Of a stretch of 54,668 bases of DNA, positions 26,893 through 37,537 are shown in pieces. The stretch covers positions 1 to 54,668 of the forward strand of contig MPUH01000433.1 of assembly GCA_001970955.1 (NCBI GenBank). The letters run 5' to 3'. Under the pieces are notes generated by a model. That model did not search any database, was not told the origin of the DNA, and was given only the letters and a program-made list of their open reading frames with translations. Each line of letters begins with the position of its first letter. Position 1 is the first letter of the stretch. The position numbers and the translations under genes are program-made. Origin of the DNA: Stentor coeruleus. Its lineage: Eukaryota > Ciliophora > Heterotrichea > Heterotrichida > Stentoridae.

Positions 26893-28791
26893 ATGAAAAA
26901 GGTAAAGCTTATCGTAAGAAACCAGAAATATTTGTCTGTGCCCCAAATGGAAGCCGATCCTTGCATAAGTTTGACATCCCGAAGAAGAGAACTTGCACTC
27001 TCAATTAATATAAGAAATATAAATGCTTATAAAATATTTCAAAGAGCTTGGTTGAAGTTAAAATGTGTTTTATTTTGGAGTAATATCATCAAGGATATAA
27101 GAATATACGGTACAGGCTCAAGTATTTTTGATGGTAGTAAAAATTTCAAAGAAAACCTTTTGAAAATAATGTTTAGTAAGTTGACAGATAAAACTAAGAA
27201 AAAACTTAAACTTACTAAAGTTGAGAGAAAATATTTGATTTTACCCTATTCTTTGTTTTTTAAAGTTTGGAGCCTAATTCTTGGTTTTGCTCTTTTATAC
27301 ACATGCCTTATAATGCCCTGGATTTTAGCTTTTGAAGAAGCTTCTACTGAGAAAACATGGTTTGTTTTTGATACATTAATTAATGTGATCTATTGCATTG
27401 ATATTTTAATAACTAGCAATCTAGCATACAAAGATGAAAAGGGTAAACTTGTAACTATTAGAGCAAATATATTAAAAAATTATATAACAGGAATGCTTTT
27501 ATTTGATATACTTGCAGTTATTCCTTTTAATATGATCATGAATACCGATCAAAAAATAAATAATTTTGTTAAATTGCTTAGAATAGCAAGATTGATAAGA
27601 ATTATTAAAATTCTAAAGGTAAAAAAAATCTTTGAAAGCCTTTCTGGCGGTAGTCAATCAACTATGAATGCCTTAAACAAACTGGTTGTTGGCTTGCTAA
27701 TGATTCTTTTATTAATACATTTTACCTCTTGCTTATGGAATTTTTTACCAAAACTTGAAAACTCAGGCCCGAATACTTGGATTTACAAATACAATTATTT
27801 AGATAAAACTACAGCCGAAAAGTATTTAACTGGTGTATATTTTGCTGTAACAACTATATTAACTGTAGGCTTTGGGGATATTTCAGCTGGATCAAAAACT
27901 GAGATGATTTTATGCATAACACTTGAACTTCTTGGAATTATATTTTATTCCTTTATTCTTGGTGTTATGACTAGTTTACTAACTTCAATAGATCATAAGG
28001 AAGTCTTACTAAAATCCCGTATACATTTAGTCCATATGCTTTCAAATGACATAAAGTTGCCAGATGAAATTTTCAAGAAAATGAGACGCGAAACTAAAAA
28101 ATATTTTGAAAGATTGATGATAGATGATGAAAAACGAATTGAACTGTGTTCAAGAATTCCAAAAAAAATTAGATACAGAATGTGCATGTCAATGTATGGT
28201 GGTGCAATCCAGAAAATTCATTTTTTTAAGAAACAGGAAAAAAGCTTCATTTCTGACTACGTTCCAAGACTTGTTTATTTATTTCTCAAAGAACGGGAAA
28301 TAATATTTTCTAAAGGTGATTATCCTGATGAAATCTATTTCCTAATGTCTGGCCGTGTATCTTTTATCTTTGGTAAGCAAAATATGGTATTTAAAACTAT
28401 GATAGAAGGAAGCTACTTTGGCGAAATAGGCTTAATTGATAAAACTTTACGTGAATTCGGCGCAATGACTCTTGTTAATTCAGAACTACTTTTAATGTCA
28501 TCTCAAATTTTTAATGAAATGATTGAAAAATACCCATTAGTATATGCTGGCATCAAAGACACGGCAGAAAAAAGGAAAATATGCAATAGGCAAAACAGAC
28601 AAGAAATTGTTGATTTATTAGAAATTTATGAAATAAAAAAAACGCATACTATTGAAGAAATTGCAGGAATAAAACCTGAAAATAGGTTTGAAGATATGAA
28701 GAATCAAGAGATCGAAACTACTACAAATAGATTAATAAAGGACGATTTAGAGCTTAGAAAATCAATGTATGTAAATGAACTTAAGGTATGA
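26893..28791 (+). CDS. Six-TM cyclic-nucleotide-binding-domain potassium channel (CNG/HCN/EAG class)
   Basis: 632 residues. The transmembrane core runs from about 120 to 361. S1 is near 123-147, and the S4 voltage sensor LLRIARLIRIIKILKVKK (228-245) has Arg/Lys spaced every three to four residues. S5 is near 263-284, the pore helix and filter FAVTTILTVGFGD are at 317-329, and S6 is at about 336-361. The GFGD filter indicates K+ selectivity. A C-linker leads to a cyclic-nucleotide-binding domain (about 445-560) with SKGDYPDEIYFLMSGRVSF and GSYFGEIGLIDKTLREFGAM. In the ligand pocket the usual R-[ST]-A reads R-E-F-G-A, so cAMP/cGMP binding may be altered. Such channels shape membrane potential and ciliary responses in ciliates. 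The frame closes with TGA at 28789-28791, evidence that TGA is a stop here. Confidence 0.94.
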   Translation: MKKVKLIVRNQKYLSVPQMEADPCISLTSRRRELALSINIRNINAYKIFQRAWLKLKCVLFWSNIIKDIRIYGTGSSIFDGSKNFKENLLKIMFSKLTDKTKKKLKLTKVERKYLILPYSLFFKVWSLILGFALLYTCLIMPWILAFEEASTEKTWFVFDTLINVIYCIDILITSNLAYKDEKGKLVTIRANILKNYITGMLLFDILAVIPFNMIMNTDQKINNFVKLLRIARLIRIIKILKVKKIFESLSGGSQSTMNALNKLVVGLLMILLLIHFTSCLWNFLPKLENSGPNTWIYKYNYLDKTTAEKYLTGVYFAVTTILTVGFGDISAGSKTEMILCITLELLGIIFYSFILGVMTSLLTSIDHKEVLLKSRIHLVHMLSNDIKLPDEIFKKMRRETKKYFERLMIDDEKRIELCSRIPKKIRYRMCMSMYGGAIQKIHFFKKQEKSFISDYVPRLVYLFLKEREIIFSKGDYPDEIYFLMSGRVSFIFGKQNMVFKTMIEGSYFGEIGLIDKTLREFGAMTLVNSELLLMSSQIFNEMIEKYPLVYAGIKDTAEKRKICNRQNRQEIVDLLEIYEIKKTHTIEEIAGIKPENRFEDMKNQEIETTTNRLIKDDLELRKSMYVNELKV

Positions 28792-29245
28792 GATAAGTAG
28801 CTTATAAGAAAAAGACTGAAAAAATTTCATGAAAAGTTTAATAGAGCCTGCCTGGCATTTTCAGAGAATGTTATTTTGCTAGCAAAATAGTATAATTTGA
28901 TGAGTTTTTATATTTATTATATAGATTAGAGATTTTGTATGTTAATAGTTTGTTAGAGCTTAGATTATATCTTAATTTTGCATTTAATATAAGTATACAG
29001 TATCATCTTTTCAAACTGTATATTTTACTTTTGTCATATTTATATAACTTTTCTTCTTAATGTTAACAACTTTAAGAAATAGCTTAGCAATCAGTAATCT
29101 ATATCTTTATAAACTTCTTTAGCATATAACCTTAAAAATATTAACAGAAAATCTTGAAAATTTTTATAAACTTAAAAGTATAATCATAAATAATATGCAT
29201 CAAAACACTTTTACGATTTTTCCTATGCCTATAACTTAATCCTAA
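28792..29245. other. Intergenic between convergent genes
   Basis: About 450 nt between the channel stop and the stop of the minus-strand surface protein. AT-rich, nothing recognised. Confidence 0.5.
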
Positions 29246-32200
29246 CTAATTAACTGACTCCTGCAGCCTAGAGTTTCTAATTGATTTGATTCTTTCTAAT
29301 CTTTCAATTTCAATTTCGTAAATCGATTTTCTATTTGGTTCATTTTTTTTAATTCTATTAAAATATGCACATTCAAACATATTCATAATTACTGTAGTGA
29401 AGCCAATTGTCCCAGAGAGCACACCAAGGATAAGTCCAATTGATGCAATAATATCCGTTTTGTAATTCGAAACTGTATAAATACCTGACTGACTCATTAT
29501 TAAATTTATTTGAATGCTGAAACCTTTGCTTAAATAGAATTCATCTAGTGGTGTTAATGAACCATCTATTGGCATATCAAATTGACTTACTCGATATCCA
29601 TACTCTTTTGATGTAGAAGAATACTTTATATCCTCGTAATAAGCTGGCATAAATTCAAACTGGAATATAGATGGGTCATTCCCTTTATAAACAAATCCAT
29701 TTGTATTTTTTAAAAGACTTGGATACTGAGATGTTTTACCCTTATATGCTGAATCGCATTCAACTGCTACACTAATATCTGATGTATAACTATTTTCACC
29801 TATAAAAGATATGACAGCATAGTCATTTGTTTCAAATATTGACTCTTTTTTATCAATAGAGTATTTTTTCATCTTGAATTCGATTTCACATATTGTTTCG
29901 TTATAAGAAATTGGCTTTCTAAAAATTTTATCATATACTTCAATTCCCGATGATGGATATGTTTCTATTTCATCACTACTACAACTTCCTCGATATGATT
30001 GAAAAGCAACTTTTACTGTTATCCCTATTCCTTTTAATCCTGACTTTTTGATGATTGTTGTTGCAGGCACTAGAGATACAGTGTCTAATCGGTTTTCATT
30101 TATGAGAAGATATAGAAAGTATGTTAATACAGTAGCAAAAAGAATAAGTGCGACTCCTGTAAAAAATCCTCCAATATAGGAAATATTAGATTTTGGCTCA
30201 TCTTCTTCAGTCTCAGGACGATCTCTATGTTTCCTTTGGAATAAATCATTTACACTACATAGAACTCTGAGTTTTATCGAAGTAATAAATCCTATTGAAA
30301 AGATGAAGACCAAGAATAAAAAGCAAATTAAAATAACTAGTCTAAACGTCATATCTGACTCAGGTGTAGCAAGGCTTGGGAACTGATTTGAGAAGTAAGA
30401 TTCTAGAGTCGTGACATTATAATTAGACTGTGACTTTGATCCAGGAAAGCATCCTTTTTTGCATAATTCGCAATAATAGCTACCTGATGTGCTTGTATAA
30501 TTACCAATAGGACAAGGTAAGCATTGAGTTTTATCAGTAGCTCCGTGGAGCGAATTATATGTCCCGGGCTCGCACGGAATTCTATCAATATTTTGTTTAT
30601 CACTGTAATATCCAGGCTCACATAAATTGCAACTATTAATTTGATCATTATAATAAAAACCTTGACCACAGTATTTGTCATTGATATATGAGTTAAGCAT
30701 AATTTCTACAAAATTACTTGTTGGATCCATATGATCATAATATCCATCACTTGATAGTCCTGAGAATAAATAAAAAACTTTACCTATAGAAACATAAGAA
30801 CTTCTGTATAATTTATCATCCAAATGAGTAATATACTCCTCAGAATAATCAACAAAGTTTACTTTCCAAACATCATCATAAGCTTCTGTTAAATATGACT
30901 GTCCACCAACAATGAAAACATAATCATCCATTTGGGTATATGCGAAATTTGTTCTACACTTCATTTCTTGAGTTTGACTTTGGTTTACCATACGCACATC
31001 CGATAGATTTGCAATATCAAATTTATTGATAAAGCAATAAGGAATTTCTGATTTTGACAATGAGCCATAGTAAGTATAAATCGCTTTATTAATTTTATCA
31101 AGGTGGCATCCATGATCAAAGTAACCATTGATTGATGGATTTTTATAGATATTTGTAAAAGCACCATTTGAAAGATTGAACATCCAAATTTGAGAAGTTG
31201 GGCCTAATGGTGTAATGCCGCCTACATAGTAAAATAGAGGCAAGTCAACCATAACACAAGTGTTTGAAATTGGTGGAGGGGAGTCACTTAATGGGACTAT
31301 TTCTTCCCAAAAGAAAAAATTGTCATTATACTGCAAAAGCCAATAATCTGAAGTGAATATATTTTCAGCACTTATCCCTCCTACAAGTACGACATAATTT
31401 CCTTGAGAAGCCATTGAATGTCCTATGCGAGGACTTGGATAAGCCCCATAAGCATCAATAATTTTCCAATTATTAATATCATTTTCTATAGTATACATCC
31501 ATAGCTCGTTATAATAGCTGTTTGCATCTTTGCCCCCAAATACTATAAAAAAGTTAGATATTTGAACACTTTTCGCATCACTTTTTGGAGCTGGATCATA
31601 GATAGGTTTTTGGCACCAAAGACTATTATTTTTTAAGTCAATATAACTCAATGAGTTTATTGAATTGCTAGCAGTTAATCCTCCATAAAAAAGGACTAAA
31701 TCATCTAAGTTCGCAATCCCAAATGAAGAAATGCTTTTGCAGTTACTTAATGTATTAAGTGTAGAAGTTATATTAATCCATCCGTTACCTATATTTGATG
31801 TATTTAATTGATAAGTTTTATTAGAAGCTCCATCGTCGTTATAACCAAATAAATAGTAAATGCTATCGCCTATAACTATGCTTTGCCCACTTTCTGATTT
31901 TATAAGTTTATTTTGAATATTTTCTTTGGTCCAACTCAAGGTTTTCATGCTAAATCTACATAAGTTCGTGTAATAGTACGTAGTATCATTATTAGTATAT
32001 GAAACATATCCTGAAAAAGCATAGACCGAACCATTGTAATATTGAAGTTGACCTCCTGCAAATCCATTAATTTTTTCATCATCGCAAACATCTGAAAATT
32101 CATTTTTGATAGTATTCAAAAAACTGTTTTCAGTAAAGTTATATCTATATTAGCATTACATATTAAAATCACTTAACATGAAATTACCAGAACTCTCTCC

Positions 32201-32677
32201 ACCAAGAATAAAGAAATACATATTCGAATTCTTTTTGTCTATGAAAGTTGTAAATGCAAAATTAAATCTTGGTCCTATAGGAAAAGAAAAATAACCTTGA
32301 AAGTAATCATAGAGCATGTTATAGATAAAAATATCTGAAGATACTCCATAGGAAAATATACCTCCATATATATATACGATGTCAGGGTCATAGCTTCCAA
32401 AAATTCCAAATTGACTTATACCATTTAAATAATAAGAAAAGTCAAAATTGTAATAACTCAATTTTGAAAAATCTTCATCTTTTCTTTTACCAATAATTTC
32501 AATTCTGCTTGAAAAGCTTCCATCCTCATTTCTCCCAAAAAATGAGTAAATATAATAATAATCTGAATATTGCCAAATATATAATTGGTTTCCTGACACA
32601 GGCCTTCCAGGAAGGGCGTAATTTGCTATGTTCTGGCTCCTTGATAAGCAGATTAAAATAATGAAAACCCAAAACAT
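29246..32677 (-). CDS. Large kelch-propeller and Cys-rich (GCC2/GCC3-like) multipass surface protein
   Basis: Two exons (32160-32677 and 29246-32144) joined over a 15-nt intron give 1,138 residues. A signal peptide (MFWVFIILICLSRS) leads to a long beta-propeller region with kelch blades such as YYNELWMYTIENDINNW and ASQGNYVVLVGGISA. Next is a Cys-rich stretch resembling GCC2/GCC3 (ephrin-receptor-like) repeats: CNLCEPGYYSD, CEPGTYNSLHGA, CLPCPIGNYTS, CELCKKGCFPGS. Three hydrophobic helices follow (VILICFLFLVFIFSIGFI, FFTGVALILFATVLTYFLYL, and IIASIGLILGVLSGTIGF near the C-terminus), with an extracellular-type domain between the last two. The short cytosolic tail is basic. This is a plausible cell-surface receptor or adhesion protein. 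The splice restores an uninterrupted frame. Confidence 0.85.
32145..32159 (-). other. 15-nt spliceosomal intron
   Basis: On the minus strand the sequence is GTAATGCTAATATAG. Removing it joins SDFNI to YNFTENSFLNTI and removes the in-frame TAA that otherwise ends the upstream exon. Confidence 0.85.
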
Positions 32678-32924
32678 ATTTTATAATCGTTCTACAATTT
32701 TGTCATCTAAATATGTCAAGAGTTTAATTTTTTTTTAGCTAAGTATCATAAAAGATTTTCCTAAAATATATTAAATAAGATTAATTTAAAGAGATCCATG
32801 ACAAAATATTACTAGAAACTCTCTGTGTAATTTTTGATTAATACTCAGGGACGATACTAAAAATATTTTATACCATATTTAAATTATTATATAGGTATGC
32901 TAAAGGATAATGAAATGCTAAAAT

Positions 32925-33375
32925 TGTCTTAATTTGAGAAAGCATAAGCTATTTCTATAAGGCCACCTAAAATTCTTATGCTTTTAGGTACATCTTAAGT
33001 ATGGCTTTTTGGAAGAACTTGCTTACAAAATTTTATTTTAATGATAAAGTCTTCGTTATTGAGTTCATAATTTCGATTACTTAACGTTAGAGAGCATTCT
33101 CAATGCAAAAGGATGGATTTCTAATTTTCTTCTTGAGCAAGAACTTCTTCGGCTACTACACTATTTTTTTTGGATTCGCTAACTTATTCTTATACTTAGT
33201 ATGATCTACAATTCCTTTAAGTAGTCTTATTAGTTTATTTACTCTAGAATTTAGAGAGAATTTAAAAAGCTTGACTATCAGAGAGTTTATTAAAGTTTTT
33301 TTAACTCTGTATAAAATAAGTCTCATATCTTTATATCAGTATTGTATAATCCGTGCTAAGCTGCTGGACAAAACT
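32925..33375 (-). pseudogene. Probable decayed coding sequence, family unknown
   Basis: On the minus strand a 58-codon frame from an ATG near 33331 (LLKGIVDHTKYKNKLANPKK) passes, after one shift in an eight-A run at 33164-33171, into a second frame that stays protein-like for about 90 codons (SVVAEEVLAQEEN, SLTLSNRNYELNNEDFII, DVPKSIRILGGLIEIAYAF). That frame is broken by three stops (TAG, TGA, TAA), each one C-to-T change from CAG, CGA or CAA. No tiny intron removes them. I infer a relic of a real gene but recognise no family. Chance is possible. Confidence 0.33.
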
Positions 33376-33485
33376 TTTGTAGTCCACTTATATGGAATGA
33401 AGAATTATAAATGCTAAAATAAGCTTACTTACAATTTACTAAGACCCATTTTTCTTCCTTCAATTTGCCACCATGATTATATTCT

Positions 33486-33617
33486 TATGTTGGGGTAAGA
33501 GAATATACTTTAAATTTATATTAAAACCCTATATTGGGGTAAGATAAAATACTTTAATTACATTTTTAAACTTGATGCTAGGGTAGAAGAATCACTTTTT
33601 AAGTTTTATTAAGCTAA
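33486..33617 (+). repeat. Three diverged tandem repeats, 44-bp period
   Basis: Units begin at 33486, 33530 and 33574. The first two share TTGGGGTAAGA followed by ATACTTTAA at the same offsets. The third is more diverged (CTAGGGTAGAAGA). They lie outside any supported gene. Confidence 0.7.
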
Positions 33618-34059
33618 ATAAACTAACAATTTTATATATTCCATGAGCAGATAAATATATATATATTATTATTGATTTAAATATATATTACTTAAATTAT
33701 GCTATAAAATACTGTTAATAATCGAATGAAATCTGATCGTGCTTATTATCAAAAGCTTAAAATTTAAAGATTCTAAAATGATTTTTAAATTAGTTAACAT
33801 TTAAATTGCACTAACTAATATAAAGTTTATTTAAGCACTTTCTATGCATTTGATAGCAAAAGCTTCAACTAAATGATATCGAGTTTCAGCATTGATTCTG
33901 AATTGATGTGTTCAGTAATAATAGCGCAAATAATATATCTTTATATCAAAAATCAAAAATCAAATGAAAAGTGATTTGAATCAACAAAATGCTATGTATC
34001 CAATAATTATACCAAATTTTCTAAGCAATACTTCATATATAAAATATACAAATTTAAAA

Positions 34060-35187
34060 TTATCGATTAAATCTGCCTTGGCTTTGCGGTCTGGAGCTCC
34101 CAACAACTTTCCTTGCCCGCATTGTCGATCGTGACCTCACAACACCAATTGTCGGACTATAAATAGACAATCGATAATCTGCATTATTAACCCCAGAATA
34201 TCCTTTAGCAATTTTAAACTTACGTTTTTGAACATCTAAAGGGGTTTTTGGAGTCCTAATTTCAGGTTCACCTCTGCTAACCGATGAAGAATTAGTAGAA
34301 TTCTTATCAGAAAAAGATAAAACTCGCCTAGAGCCACGAGAACGAGACATTATTTCATTAGGTTTCTCAGATAAAACTATTGGGCAATCTTCAGACATAA
34401 AGGGTAAAATACAAACTTCAATTGATGCTTCCTCGAATTCTGGCGTTATTAGAAAATCTTTTGTATTGTATTCGCTTTGATATGATTTGTTACATTCGTC
34501 ATTGATGCTGTTCCAAAACTTCTGTAGTATTTTATAGCAGATTAGACCTTTGTTTTTATGTTTTTCATAAACTTCAACAATGATTTTTGTTGCTTGTCTA
34601 AAGTTTCCTTCAGTTTTTACTTTAAAAGCTGCTGAGGCCATTGCTAGTAGGATTTCGATTTCTTCAGTTTTGAGTCTGCATATTTTGCTTATGATTTTCG
34701 AAGTTTCTAAAGCTTTTTTTGTGGCTTCAAGAAAATTTTCACAATTTTTCAATCTTTCACTTTTCCAAAGGACTAAAAAGGATATGAAATTTATGACAAG
34801 ACGAATGTCGATGTTTAGGACACCACCTTTATCTTTTATATCTTCTATTAGAGTGTGCGCTCTGTATAAGACTTTCGTAGCTTGAAGGAGTTCTTGAGTT
34901 AAAAGTAAAAAAAAAGTTTGTATTGTGAAGAAAACAAGCCGCCCTTGCCAAAGTTGGTCAACCTGGCTGCCGTATTTGCAAAGCCATTCGTCTCCTTTTG
35001 AACTTTTTTTCAACACATAAACAACCTCAGTATACGCTCCAGAATGTAAAAGTCTAATGGCAACTGAGTTGCACAACGACACAAAATGTCTAAGCTGCTT
35101 GCTTATCTGATAATAATTTTTCTGAGCGATTTTCTTCTTTATCTCGGTCTTGAGAATATAAATAAGCGAAAATGTTTCCGAGTTCAT
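34060..35187 (-). CDS. Alpha-helical protein of unknown function, possible TPR-like fold
   Basis: 375 residues. The first 240 are predominantly helical with paired amphipathic helices (YYQISKQLRHFVSLCNSVAI, LTQELLQATKVLYRAHTLIE, CENFLEATKKALETSKIIS), resembling TPR-type helical hairpins without a clear consensus. The last 100 residues are Ser/Arg/Pro-rich, likely disordered and open to phosphorylation (SRSRGSRRVLSFSDKNST). There is no signal peptide or membrane segment. I cannot assign a family. Its start codon is 32 nt from the start of the divergent SAPS gene, so the two probably share a promoter region. Confidence 0.8.
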   Translation of the reverse strand: MNSETFSLIYILKTEIKKKIAQKNYYQISKQLRHFVSLCNSVAIRLLHSGAYTEVVYVLKKSSKGDEWLCKYGSQVDQLWQGRLVFFTIQTFFLLLTQELLQATKVLYRAHTLIEDIKDKGGVLNIDIRLVINFISFLVLWKSERLKNCENFLEATKKALETSKIISKICRLKTEEIEILLAMASAAFKVKTEGNFRQATKIIVEVYEKHKNKGLICYKILQKFWNSINDECNKSYQSEYNTKDFLITPEFEEASIEVCILPFMSEDCPIVLSEKPNEIMSRSRGSRRVLSFSDKNSTNSSSVSRGEPEIRTPKTPLDVQKRKFKIAKGYSGVNNADYRLSIYSPTIGVVRSRSTMRARKVVGSSRPQSQGRFNR

Positions 35188-35219
35188 TTATATCCTAATA
35201 CCAACGCCATTCAAATAAT
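35188..35219. promoter_or_regulatory. 32-nt divergent intergenic region
   Basis: Only 32 nt separate the ATG of the minus-strand helical protein (35185-35187) from the ATG of the SAPS gene (35220). Promoters and 5' UTRs of both genes must be contained in this gap or overlap the neighbouring coding sequence. Confidence 0.6.
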
Positions 35220-37212
35220 ATGCAATTCGGAGGAGTGTTTTGGCAGACTTTTAGAGGATTTCAAGCATCATCACACGCATTTGATACTTTGCTATCCAAT
35301 GAAAATACGACTGTTTTTGAGGTAATTGATGATGATAATGTGATACAAGAACTTAAAAATCAAAATTCGAAACTCATTGGCTTGTAAGAAATATTCAGCT
35401 TTACACAAGAGAGAATGAGCACATTAATAGAGCTTATAACAGTCTATCCAGGCGAAGAAGCAGATCATAAAAGAGGAAACAAGTACCCTTTTGTTGTCTC
35501 AGAGCTTTTTGCTTGTGAAAACTCGTCAATGATGGAGATGTTTTTCACTGATTATGAGCTGTTAGATAAGCTTTTTAGATTTTTGAGAAGTGAAATTTCT
35601 GTATCTATTTTAGATGGGTACTTTAGCAAGCTTGTAATATCGTTGATGAATAGGAAGCCAACAGAATTATTAGACTTTATACTATCAAACTCTTATGTTG
35701 ACTTACTTGTCCAACGTATACACTCAAAGTCTATAGCAGATATAATAAGCAAAATCATCATTCTTGATACGCAAAACCCAGATCCTACATCTCATATCAC
35801 TATGCGTAAAGATCTTATATCGAAACTTTTACTTAAAATATCCTCAGATGACCATAAAGCTCACAACTTCTCTGGAAGCATACTTTCTGAATTTGTGTCT
35901 AAACTTCCAGAAGTCAACAACTGGAAAGAGTTGCTCATGCATTTGATTACCACAGATAATCGAAAAATCCTTATTGATGCTATTTCAAGTGAAGTGCCTT
36001 CAAAAGTTTGCGCAAGTTTATCTATTTTTAAAGCTTTTCTTACAAGTAATATCAGATCTGAACTTATTAAGTCATCAAAATCTCAGCCAGCTGAAGAAGA
36101 TTCTACAGTGATTGAAGATGATGAGGTTTCTGAGTTTGTTGATATGGTGATAAAAGTTTGTTGATATGGTGATAAAACTGTTCCCAAGCCTTGTAAAAAT
36201 TATCAAGAGGTCAAGTATTAGTTTTTTGGGGCCGAATAAAAAAGAGATACAAGTGTTAGGAGAAGATAGGCTGAAAATTGTTGATTTCTTCTTATGCTGT
36301 ATAAAAGCAGAGATCAAAGAGTTCCTTCAAGCGTTTTTAGATCATGGCGTTTATGTTTATGAAGCATTGACTTGGGCTTTTTTCAATTTTGAGAACAACT
36401 CTATAATGCATAGCCTCTACGAGCAATTCCTGTCCTGCTGCCTACTTGCTGGAGCTATTTACGACGATATGCAAGAGAAAATCATTGTCTCATCAAACCT
36501 CCTTGAAGGGTTAAGCAAAGGGTGTGAAAATAAAGGTTTTTCAGGTCACGCTGTAAAACTCGGCAACGTCCTTCAAAGAATGGCAGACCGTAGTGACAGT
36601 TTTTCCCGCTGCCTACAAAACTCATCATCCTGGAGCGAATTCTACAATGAATTTTTCGTTAAAAGAAACGAACTTGAGAAAAAAACCTTAGGAGAAATCA
36701 ATGTAAACCTGCCAGAAGAGCTTTCAAGTGAAGAAAACAACTTTGAAGATTCTACAGAAAAACTCAAACAAGGATTGTCGTCTTATTTGAAAAACTCAAA
36801 CATTTCTGAAAGTCAAACTGAAGAAGTTGAAGAGGAAATCAAAAAAGACGACAACCCAATGGACATTGGAGAACTTGCTGAATCAAGTCATGAAGGAATA
36901 ACAGCAGAGAAAAAAAGAGAAATTGAAAAGAAACTTGAGGAGACGCAAAAGATTATTGAGAAAACTCAGGCTGATAGTGAAAAAGAGCAGCAACCTGATG
37001 AAGAACCAAAGATTGTTAAAGAGGAGAAGAGAGGTCATGAGGAAAAGTCTGCGAGGTATGCAGAAGATAAGAATGAGGAAGAGAAAAATGAGGAAATTGA
37101 AAATGAGGATGAGGTTGAAACGAAGTCGATGGAGGTAGAGAAAAAAATTCAAGCTCAAGAACAGGAGAAACCAAGACTGATGACAGATAATGAGTATTGG
37201 AGATTTGGTTAG
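35220..37212 (+). CDS. SAPS-domain (PP6 regulatory subunit/SIT4-associated) protein
   Basis: About 651 residues after removing one 15-nt intron (35384-35398) and counting a 22-bp tandem duplication once. The N-terminus follows the family: MQFGGVFWQTFRGF, then EVIDDDNVIQELKNQNSKLI and, across the intron, GFFTQERMSTLIELIT. The SAPS core includes NRKPTELLDFILSNSYVDLL and IADIISKIIILD. The C-terminal third (from about residue 480) is Glu/Lys-rich and probably disordered. SAPS proteins are regulatory and substrate-targeting subunits of PP6/Sit4 phosphatase. The duplication at 36134-36177 shifts the raw frame, ending it at 36164. The downstream frame (MVIKLFPSLVKIIKRSSI) continues the same domain, so I treat it as one gene. 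Whether the duplication exists in the cell is open. Confidence 0.85.
35384..35398 (+). other. 15-nt spliceosomal intron
   Basis: GTAAGAAATATTCAG. Removal joins SKLIG to FFTQERM in frame and removes the TAA inside it. The result matches the N-terminal SAPS family pattern. Confidence 0.88.
36134..36177 (+). repeat. 22-bp perfect tandem duplication inside the SAPS coding region
   Basis: Units 36134-36155 and 36156-36177 are identical. Because 22 is not a multiple of three the raw frame is broken. With one unit the protein reads SEFVDMVIKLFPSLVKII without a gap. Confidence 0.9.
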
Positions 37213-37537
37213 ATAAGTTAGTAAAAGTTTCTAATAATTAAATTTTACCTTGTGGGATTGTGCTTATATTGACGTATTATTGCATATATTCTTATGTAGT
37301 TTAATAATGTATTTGACGGTATATTTAGAGTTGTTGATAAAGTGTTTGTATTAATATAAATAGATCGATAATTTACAGTATTCTAAAAGATAATATAAAA
37401 TATTTATGAAAATTTCTTTTTATAGTGAATATCAGGTATAATATTCAACCTTGAATCTAAATTTATTTCAAATTTACTTAATGCTATTTCTAAATATAAT
37501 CAAAAAGATATTTTTATGAAATTAAAAATTGACATAA
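37213..37537. other. Intergenic between convergent genes
   Basis: About 325 AT-rich nt, nothing recognised. Confidence 0.5.

Larger units (their letters stand above)
32678..34059. other. Long intergenic region with a probable gene relic and tandem repeats
   Basis: About 1.4 kb. Apart from the decayed frame (32925-33375) and three 44-bp repeats (33486-33617), described separately, I see nothing supportable. Confidence 0.4.

Noticed and set aside
33486-33617. Telomere-like repeat because of the GGGGTAAGA cores
   Set aside because: The period is 44 bp with diverged units and only one G-run per unit. It does not resemble short ciliate telomere repeats.
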